Below, piece after piece: positions 1-5,600 of a DNA stretch of 7,254 nucleotides. Each line of letters starts with the position of its first letter. The stretch's first letter is position 1. The position numbers and the translations under genes were made by a program. This DNA comes from Planctomycetota bacterium (GTDB lineage: Bacteria > Planctomycetota > Planctomycetia > Pirellulales > Thermoguttaceae), in the NCBI GenBank assembly GCA_023397045.1, contig JAEWUR010000183.1, positions 1-7,254 of the forward strand, read 5' to 3'. Under the pieces are notes generated by a model. The model did not search any database. It had not been told where the DNA came from and saw only the letters and a list, made by a program, of their open reading frames with translations.

Positions 1-2609
1 CCGTCAGCGACGACGAAGTTTTTCACGAGCCGGTGAAGGGCCATTTTTGGCATTTCTCGTATCCCGTGGCCTATCCGAAGCCCGGCGAGCCTGCCCATGT
101 GACGATCGCCACGACTCGGCCCGAGACGATGCTGGGCGATACGGCCGTGGCAGTGCATCCCGACCCTGCCGGCGCGTTAAGAAAGGCCCTGGAAGAGCTT
201 CTCGGTCGTCTGGCCGACGCCCCGGCCAAGGAAAAGCCGGAAATTCAGGCCCAAATCGACCAGATCGAGATCCGGCAGCGCGAGATGCTTCCGGCGCTGG
301 AAAAATTGCGCGACATGGCCCTGGCCGGCACGATGTTGGAACTGCCGTTGACCGGCCGGCAGATTCCGTTGATCGCCGACGAATGGGCGAAGCCTGAATT
401 GGGCTCCGGCTGTGTGAAGATCACACCGGCGCATGACCAAAATGACTATGACGTTTGGCAGCGGCACCTCGACATTGGCGCGATCAACATTTTGAACCCC
501 GACGGCACGCTGAACGACAACGTGCCGCAAAAATATCGCGGTTTGGTCGTCAAAAAGGCTCGCGAGGCGGTCGTTGCCGACCTCGAAGCGTTGGGTTTGG
601 TCGTCGAAATCGAGGACCGCGAGATCGACCTGGCCCACAGCGACCGCTCGAAGACGCCGATCGAGCCGTACCTGGCCGACCAGTGGTTCGTCAACATGGA
701 CGAGTTGGCCCAATCGGCCATGGATGCCGTGACCGACGGCCGTGTGAAGATCCATCCCGAACGCTATGCCAAAGGCTATCTCGATTGGCTCAGCGAAAAG
801 CGCGACTGGCCCATCGGCCGGCAGCTTTGGTGGGGACACCGGATTCCGGTGTGGAGCAAGATGCTCCCCTCGCCCGCAAGCGGGAGAGGGGCCGGGGGTG
901 AGGGCGGATCGTGTCTGTCCGGTTCTCAATTTTCGAGTTCTGATGGCCCGTCGAGCAGCCCTCTCCCGACCAACCTTCGGTCGGTGCCCGGAGAGAAGAC
1001 CGGACTTGTTTGCGTTCAAGATCAGTGTGACGACGCCGGGACGGTGTGCCGCTACGTGTGTCTGAGGCAAGAGAACGCGGAGATCGAAGCCAAGTTGGCA
1101 GCCGAGGGTTACGTTCAAGAATCCGACGTTCTCGACACGTGGTTCAGTTCGGCGTTGTGGCCGCATTCGACGCTGGGGTGGCCGGACCAGACGCCGGAGT
1201 TGAAATATTATTATCCGACGAGCGTGCTGATTACGAGCCGCGACATCATTACGCTTTGGGTCGCGCGGATGGTGTTGACCGGATTGCATAACGTCGGCGA
1301 GGTGCCGTTCCACGATGTCTTCATTCATCCGAAGATTTTGGACGGCTACGGCGAGGGCATGTCGAAGAGCAAGGGCAACGGCGTCGACCCGGTCGACGTG
1401 ATGGAGAAGTTCGGGGCCGACTCGCTCCGGTTCGGCCTTGCCTATCTGACGACCGAGACGCAGGACGTGCGGATGGCCGTCGAGTTCGAGTGTCCGCATT
1501 GCCAGAAACTGATCGAGCAAACCCGCGAGAACCGCACAAAGCCGCGGATCAAGTGCAAGCATTGCAACGAGTCGTTTTCGACGCAATGGGCCGAGAAGCC
1601 CGAGGACAAGGAACTGCCTCGGGGCGCGGTCGTGAGCGATCGGTTCGAGCTCGCGCGGAACTTCTGCAACAAATTGTGGAATGCCTCGCGGTTCGCGATG
1701 ATGAACCTCGAAGGGTTTAACGCCGGCATGGTGGCTGACGACGAGTTGGCGGTCGAAGACTCTTGGGTGCTCAGCCGGCTGGCGACCGTGACCGAGCAGG
1801 TGACCGACGCGCTGGACGAATACCGCTTTGCCGATGCGGCGCGAACGCTGTACGACTTCGCTTGGGATGAGTTTTGCAGTTTTTACGTCGAGATGGTTAA
1901 GGGCCGGCTGCAAGACGATTTGCAACGGATGACGGCCCAGCGAGTTCTGGCCCACACGCTCGACGCGCTCCTGCGACTGCTGCATCCGATGATTCCGTTC
2001 TTGACCGAAGACGTTTGGCAGCGGCTCAACGAGTTTGCGCCCGAGCGCGGCATCGATCGGGTCGAGGCGGCCGCCGAAAGCATCATGCGAGCGCCTTGGC
2101 CGGAGGCCGATCCGTCGCGGCAAGATGCGGAGATCGAGGCCCAGTTCGCGAGGTTTCAAGAGGTCCTTCGCGGGGTGCGTGATATCCGCGCCCGGCAGGG
2201 CGTCGCGCCGAAAACGGCGCTTCGATTTTCGGTTCGCTGCGAGCCGGCGGTGGCCGAGTTGTTGCAACCGATGGCTCCTTACTTCGATTCGATGGCGAAC
2301 GCCGTGGTCGACGGGTTTGGGCCCGACGTGGCCGCGCCGCCGCTGAGCGCGCACGTCGCGCTGACCGGCATGGATGTGTACGTCGATCTGGCCGGGCTGA
2401 TTGACGTGGCGGCCGAGATCGCTCGGAAGAAGCAGGAGATCGAAAAGCTGGCAGGCTTCATTGCGGCCAAGGAAAAGAAGCTGTCGAACGAGTCGTTCGT
2501 TCAACGGGCGCCTGCCGCCGTGATCGAGAAAGAACGCGACGGGCTGAAGGATTTGCAGGACCAGCTTGCCGCCGCCCAGGAAGTGTTGCAGTTGTTGTCG
2601 AAGGCGTGA
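1..2609 (+). CDS. valS: Valyl-tRNA synthetase, 5'-partial
   Basis: Class Ia aminoacyl-tRNA synthetase that charges tRNA-Val with valine in the cytoplasm and hydrolyses mischarged Thr-tRNA-Val. The frame is open to the left edge (codons from position 3), so the N-terminus with the HIGH motif lies outside; the GTG at 33 is an internal valine. Visible in order: the CP1 editing domain with TTRPETMLGD (111-140) and GSGCVKITPAHD; RQLWWGHRIPVW (ending 854); DVLDTWFSS (1125-1151); a KMSKS-type loop reading GMSKSKGN (1356-1379) that keeps the second lysine; the anticodon-binding domain with NFCNKLWNASRF; and the C-terminal coiled-coil tRNA arm (about 2400-2606). Three inserts are absent from E. coli ValS as I recall it: about 50 helical, charged residues in CP1 (168-317), a palindromic-repeat-derived stretch (about 861-999), and a zinc-ribbon-like segment with four cysteines (1491-1565). 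No frameshift or internal stop is seen. The gene is convergent with the downstream hydrolase. Identity is very secure; zinc binding is inferred. Confidence 0.97.
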   Translation, partial: VSDDEVFHEPVKGHFWHFSYPVAYPKPGEPAHVTIATTRPETMLGDTAVAVHPDPAGALRKALEELLGRLADAPAKEKPEIQAQIDQIEIRQREMLPALEKLRDMALAGTMLELPLTGRQIPLIADEWAKPELGSGCVKITPAHDQNDYDVWQRHLDIGAINILNPDGTLNDNVPQKYRGLVVKKAREAVVADLEALGLVVEIEDREIDLAHSDRSKTPIEPYLADQWFVNMDELAQSAMDAVTDGRVKIHPERYAKGYLDWLSEKRDWPIGRQLWWGHRIPVWSKMLPSPASGRGAGGEGGSCLSGSQFSSSDGPSSSPLPTNLRSVPGEKTGLVCVQDQCDDAGTVCRYVCLRQENAEIEAKLAAEGYVQESDVLDTWFSSALWPHSTLGWPDQTPELKYYYPTSVLITSRDIITLWVARMVLTGLHNVGEVPFHDVFIHPKILDGYGEGMSKSKGNGVDPVDVMEKFGADSLRFGLAYLTTETQDVRMAVEFECPHCQKLIEQTRENRTKPRIKCKHCNESFSTQWAEKPEDKELPRGAVVSDRFELARNFCNKLWNASRFAMMNLEGFNAGMVADDELAVEDSWVLSRLATVTEQVTDALDEYRFADAARTLYDFAWDEFCSFYVEMVKGRLQDDLQRMTAQRVLAHTLDALLRLLHPMIPFLTEDVWQRLNEFAPERGIDRVEAAAESIMRAPWPEADPSRQDAEIEAQFARFQEVLRGVRDIRARQGVAPKTALRFSVRCEPAVAELLQPMAPYFDSMANAVVDGFGPDVAAPPLSAHVALTGMDVYVDLAGLIDVAAEIARKKQEIEKLAGFIAAKEKKLSNESFVQRAPAAVIEKERDGLKDLQDQLAAAQEVLQLLSKA
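866..904 (-). repeat. GC-rich palindromic repeat, copy 1, inside valS
   Basis: Positions 866-877 and 880-891 form a 12-position stem with one G/A mismatch (872/885) around an AA loop. It is followed by the conserved tail CCGGGGGTGAGGG (892-904). Read on the - strand, the tail matches the left flank of the copy at 2636-2674 at 11 of 13 positions, and the stem bases are nearly the same. In the valS frame it encodes Pro-Ser-Pro-Ala-Ser-Gly-Arg-Gly-Ala-Gly-Gly-Glu-Gly. From memory, such palindromes are dispersed in many bacterial genomes and show up as strings like PSPACGRG in translated ORFs. The family name is unknown to me. Confidence 0.82.
961..995. repeat. Second hairpin in the valS insertion, possibly a degenerate repeat
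   Basis: CTCTCCCGACC (961-971) can pair with GGTCG (979-983) and, after a six-base bulge (984-989), with GGAGAG (990-995), leaving the loop AACCTTC (972-978). The outer CTCTCC/GGAGAG half resembles the stem of the repeat at 866-904. It lies about 56 bp downstream of that repeat within the same low-complexity stretch of valS, so both may have entered as one composite element. The relationship is inferred from the hairpin and base composition only. Confidence 0.45.
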
Positions 2610-2635
2610 GAATTGATCGGCGATTGGTTTGGCCG

Positions 2636-2674
2636 CCCTCGACCCCGGCCCCTCTCCCATTGGGAGAGGGGAGG
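2636..2674 (+). repeat. GC-rich palindromic repeat, copy 2, between convergent genes
   Basis: A perfect 10-bp stem CCCCTCTCCC (2649-2658) / GGGAGAGGGG (2662-2671) encloses the loop ATT. It is preceded by CCCTCGACCCCGG (2636-2648), which corresponds to the tail of the copy in valS, in inverted orientation. It starts 27 bp after the valS stop, and its stem ends 11 bp after the hydrolase stop on the other strand. It could therefore act as a symmetric 3'-end structure, or Rho-independent-like terminator, for both genes. No T-run follows on either strand, so termination is only a possibility, and protection of mRNA 3' ends would fit equally well. Confidence 0.8.
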
Positions 2675-2682
2675 TTCAGATT

Positions 2683-5319
2683 TCACGGTTGCACGTCGAC
2701 TTCGTACCAGACGGTTTTGTATTGCGGTCCGATGTCGATCTGCGCGCGATCGGCTTCGGCCGTGACCGGCATGGGCTCGCGGCGGTTGCCTGATTCGTCC
2801 AGTGGATAGCATTTGACGTTTGCCGCCGCAACGGGCAACGTGATCTTGGCAGGAATACCTTCGCACAGGACCGGGGCATGTCCCCAGCGGTCGCGAAGCG
2901 TCACTTTTTCGTCGCCGAGTTGTTCGAGCTCCGTCCCTTCGTTTTGCACGACGCCGGTCGCGGCGATCAGGAAACGGCCGGGCCGGTCGAAACCTTCTCC
3001 GTCGATCACGGTCATTGAGATCGTGGCCCAATCGAGTTGCGTTGGCCCGATCTGAAGCGTCACATTGCCCAACGAGAACGTGCGTCCGCGCGCGAAGCCC
3101 GTGAACAGCTTGCTTCGCGCCGTGTCGACGGTGTAGTAGCCGGCGTCCTTCTGCGCGATATCCCAGCAGATCTGACCGGTCGCCGTGACAAATCGCCCCG
3201 CGGTCAAGGCCTTCGCGCCCTCGCCGCCGGTCGTTTGGGGCGCATCGCCGGGGTTTGGATCGCTCAGGTCGAGCGCCGTCGCATGGAGCGCTGGGTATTG
3301 CAGGTCGTCGAGAAGCGCCTGGGCCGTCAGGCTCCAGCCGGAATGCGTGTCATAGAGCCGGTTTCGCTCGTCTTCGCGCGAGAAGCGGAAGATCGCCGGA
3401 TTTGGGTCGGCCTTCACGTCGCCGCGCAGGAACATCGCCGAGCAGGCCGGCATGTGCGCGATTTTTGCCGTGTCGCCGGCGATTTCAAAAAAACCGGGAA
3501 TCTGCTTCGGCTCCGAATCTCGGGCGACCGAGTAGTCGAACGAGAAGATGCCGCTCCAATCCTGGAACGCGCCGAACGAGGCGATCATCGGGAATCCCTC
3601 GGCGGCATAGGAATTCGGCGCGGGATGGTTGTATTCGGTGACCGTGTACGGCTTGCCGGCCACGCGACCCATCGCGAGGTAGGCCAACGTGCTGGCCGGA
3701 CTGTTCACCATCGCGATGTCTTTGATGTACCAGTCGCGCATGTCCCAGGGCTGATGCGGAAACTCGGGGTGTTGCCAATAGGCGTGGTTGTCGATGAAGT
3801 CGAGCGGGGCCTGATTGTGGATCGCGCCGAAGCCGATCTGCGTTCCGCAGACCAGCGACTTCACGTGCAAATCGTCTTTCAGAAAGCGATACATATCGAG
3901 CCAGTAGCCGCGTTCGGTGTCCCATAGGAAGTCGCAGAAATCCTTGCCGGCCTGTGAGGTCGAGACAATGCCGCGCAGCGGGGCGACCGTGTCGTCTTCC
4001 ACCCGGGTGCCGGGCTCCAAGCCAACGATTCCGCCGGGCCGGAGGGAGACGTCGGCCAGCTCAAACGTCGCGCCTTCGTAGAATTGCGAAAAGGTGATGC
4101 GGCCACGGTCGTCGTCGGCCAACACGACGAACGGAATGCGATATTCCTGCCATTCCGGGCCGGCGTAAATCGAGGCGGCCAAGCCGAGGTGTTTCCAGGG
4201 TTCGTGGGCCATCTGGCAAAGGACGTTGAACGATCGCCGCTGGTCGCATCGCAGTCGGAAGGTGAGCGTGTAGGTTTCGCCTTTCTTGAACTTCAAGCCG
4301 CTTTGCGCCAACTGCGGATTCCACCAGGCGCGGCCCCGCTTGGTCACCGTGATCCGGACCATGCGGCCGCCGTCGGTTTGCGTGTCGGGTTCGAGCGAAA
4401 TGTCGGCACCCGTCTCGTCGTCACGTTCGACGTTCCAGCCGTCGTCGAGCGGTTTGGCGAAATTGCCGTTCCGGAGCATCTCGGCGCCGAGTTCGTTGGT
4501 CGAGCCGGCGCTCCAGGCCGCTTGAATCGCCTCGGTGTTGCCATATTTCTTTCGCAGCCAAGCATTCCAAAGTTTGCGGTATGTGGTCGCGTATGGCTCG
4601 GGCAGCGAATCCAACTGGCGGTCGGCCCATTGCTGGAACAGCCCGTCCTCGTTCGAGATTTCGACCATTGCGACGGCCGGCTCGTCGGTGTAGGCCGTCT
4701 TGGTGTACGGATTGACGTGAGTGAGCAAGTCGCGGGCGTATTGTTTTTGAAGTTCGATCATTCGCGGCTCGAACTGGTCGAGGCCCTTGTCGAACATCGG
4801 GCGACGTTCACGATCGGTGAATCCCTCGGCCACATCGAACCATCGTGAGACGTGCAGGTTGATGTTCACGTAGATTCCGTGCGATTTCAACTGATAGATC
4901 AGATAGTCGAGCCGTTCAAGTTGCTTGGGATCAATCGTCAGCTTGTTCGGACTGTCGCCCCAGATCGAATGGTTATCCATGTGGTGGAAGCGGACGCAAT
5001 TGATTCCGAGCCGTGCAAGGCGCGCGGCGACGCGTTCAGCCTGCTCATGCGAAGGGAACGGCGCTTCAAAACAGAAGTTGGTGCCCCAGAATCGGATTGG
5101 GCCCGCGTCGGTGGCGAAAACGTTCTTGTCGGCGCGGACGAAACCGCGCTTGCCGGCCGGTGCATCGAGCCACGCCGAGACGTTCGTCACGTTGTCGGGC
5201 GCGTCGTAGGAAATCAGAAACGGAAACGTGTCCCCGGCAGCCGATGCTGTAGAACATTCTCCGGAGAACGCGAAAAGAACCAATGCGCAGTAGGCAACGG
5301 CGTGTCGGAGATGGTTCAT
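2683..5319 (-). CDS. Secreted glycoside hydrolase, clan GH-A-like, with embedded carbohydrate-binding-like domain
   Basis: Predicted exported polysaccharide- or glycoside-cleaving enzyme of 878 residues; substrate unknown. Residues 1-28 form a signal peptide (hydrophobic core CALVLFAFSG, then small residues before a cleavage site near ASAA-GD; no lipobox). Residues about 33-275 look like the first half of a (beta/alpha)8 barrel: IRFWGTNFCFE (75-85), LGINCVRFHHMD (104-115), and VEISNEDG with N223-E224, which fits the acid/base Glu after strand 4. Residues about 281-428 (nt 4036-4479) start with a LRNGNF motif and resemble a CBM4/9-type beta-sandwich. The barrel then resumes (about 440-625) with NHAYW (511-515) and VTEYNHP, where E562 fits the nucleophile at strand 7. 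Residues 630-878 appear all-beta. Two catalytic glutamates imply a retaining mechanism by clan knowledge. The ATG start is supported by the signal peptide, an AGGAAAG ribosome-binding site and a good promoter. It is convergent with valS and follows rnr on the same strand with 281 bp between. The exact GH family could not be assigned. Confidence 0.85.
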   Translation of the reverse strand: MNHLRHAVAYCALVLFAFSGECSTASAAGDTFPFLISYDAPDNVTNVSAWLDAPAGKRGFVRADKNVFATDAGPIRFWGTNFCFEAPFPSHEQAERVAARLARLGINCVRFHHMDNHSIWGDSPNKLTIDPKQLERLDYLIYQLKSHGIYVNINLHVSRWFDVAEGFTDRERRPMFDKGLDQFEPRMIELQKQYARDLLTHVNPYTKTAYTDEPAVAMVEISNEDGLFQQWADRQLDSLPEPYATTYRKLWNAWLRKKYGNTEAIQAAWSAGSTNELGAEMLRNGNFAKPLDDGWNVERDDETGADISLEPDTQTDGGRMVRITVTKRGRAWWNPQLAQSGLKFKKGETYTLTFRLRCDQRRSFNVLCQMAHEPWKHLGLAASIYAGPEWQEYRIPFVVLADDDRGRITFSQFYEGATFELADVSLRPGGIVGLEPGTRVEDDTVAPLRGIVSTSQAGKDFCDFLWDTERGYWLDMYRFLKDDLHVKSLVCGTQIGFGAIHNQAPLDFIDNHAYWQHPEFPHQPWDMRDWYIKDIAMVNSPASTLAYLAMGRVAGKPYTVTEYNHPAPNSYAAEGFPMIASFGAFQDWSGIFSFDYSVARDSEPKQIPGFFEIAGDTAKIAHMPACSAMFLRGDVKADPNPAIFRFSREDERNRLYDTHSGWSLTAQALLDDLQYPALHATALDLSDPNPGDAPQTTGGEGAKALTAGRFVTATGQICWDIAQKDAGYYTVDTARSKLFTGFARGRTFSLGNVTLQIGPTQLDWATISMTVIDGEGFDRPGRFLIAATGVVQNEGTELEQLGDEKVTLRDRWGHAPVLCEGIPAKITLPVAAANVKCYPLDESGNRREPMPVTAEADRAQIDIGPQYKTVWYEVDVQP

Positions 5320-5326
5320 GGCAGAA

Positions 5327-5333
5327 CTTTCCT
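5327..5333 (-). promoter_or_regulatory. Ribosome-binding site of the hydrolase gene
   Basis: On the - strand AGGAAAG ends 7 nt before the ATG at 5319. It is a purine-rich Shine-Dalgarno match with standard spacing. It supports the chosen start, which also gives a complete signal peptide. Confidence 0.75.
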
Positions 5334-5384
5334 AGGCGGGAATGGTGGAGGCGGGCGGCCGAGCGATTTGCGACGGCCAATCTA

Positions 5385-5413
5385 TTTATACGTCGTGGCG
5401 AGATGACCGTCAA
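5385..5413 (-). promoter_or_regulatory. Sigma-70-type promoter of the hydrolase gene
   Basis: On the - strand a -35 box TTGACG (5408-5413) and a -10 box TATAAA (5385-5390) are separated by exactly 17 bp, each matching the consensus at five of six bases. Transcription would begin near 5378, giving a leader of about 58 nt that ends with the AGGAAAG site. The beginning of that leader contains the inverted repeat GGCCG/CGGCC (5357-5361 and 5374-5378), a possible 5' hairpin or operator half-sites. The hydrolase can thus be transcribed independently of rnr. Confidence 0.7.
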
Positions 5414-5481
5414 CCGGCGTCCGGAACGGCGCCCTGGCACACAAAAGCTAAAACCGTCAGAATAAGTTGAATGATTTGCGA

Positions 5482-5559
5482 GGGAACACTAATCCTCGCT
5501 GATCGACACTAATAGAATAATTAGTGAAGATTAGTGAAAATCAGTGTTCCTGTTTTTTT
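5482..5559. repeat. Large phased palindrome of six CACTAAT/ATTAGTG heptamers, with T-run on + strand
   Basis: Positions 5483-5513 and 5520-5550 form a 31-position imperfect stem (24 Watson-Crick pairs plus G-U pairs, different ones on each strand) with the loop AGAATA. The arms consist of heptamers starting at 5487, 5497 and 5507 (CACTAAT, CGCTGAT, CACTAAT) and their inverted forms at 5520, 5530 and 5540 (ATTAGTG, ATTAGTG, ATCAGTG), exactly 10 bp apart within each arm. The outer ends are GGAACACT/AGTGTTCC. On the + strand seven T residues follow (5553-5559), giving the form of an intrinsic terminator; on the - strand no T-run follows. It lies about 50 bp downstream of the rnr stop and about 70 bp upstream of the hydrolase -35 box. 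It may be an rnr 3'-end structure, a multi-site operator, or a copy of a dispersed element. Confidence 0.8.
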
Positions 5560-5600
5560 GTGGGCTCAGAAAACCAGCCAAGCTCTTTTCGGAGTGAGTG

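Noticed and set aside
861..999. Reading the valS interruption as a pseudogene, intein or frameshift
   Set aside because: The frame is intact on both sides, all downstream ValS motifs are present, and the stretch has no splicing-domain motifs and is far too short for an intein.
1356..1370. Loss of the first lysine in the KMSKS motif of ValS as a sign of inactivity
   Set aside because: The sequence is GMSKS, and the second lysine, which is the more important one in class I synthetases, is kept. The surrounding motif is otherwise normal.
177..2660. 827-codon open frame on the - strand opposite valS
   Set aside because: It overlaps almost all of a certain valS gene, its translation is rich in Arg, His, Pro and Gln with no recognisable domain, and it continues through the palindromic repeat. 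Long antisense frames arise readily from biased third-position GC use.
3037..3927. 296-codon + strand open frame opposite the hydrolase gene
   Set aside because: The composition is dominated by Arg, Gly and Val with no motif, and it lies wholly within a well-supported gene on the other strand. The same applies to the 254-codon frame at 4084-4848.
5482..5551. CRISPR array or tandem microsatellite
   Set aside because: The repeated units are only 7 bp with 3-bp gaps and are inverted at the midpoint, which is a phased palindrome and not repeat-spacer structure.
5563..5579. Small GGCT/AGCC hairpin as an rnr terminator
   Set aside because: The stem has only four base pairs with a nine-base loop and no following T-run on the - strand.
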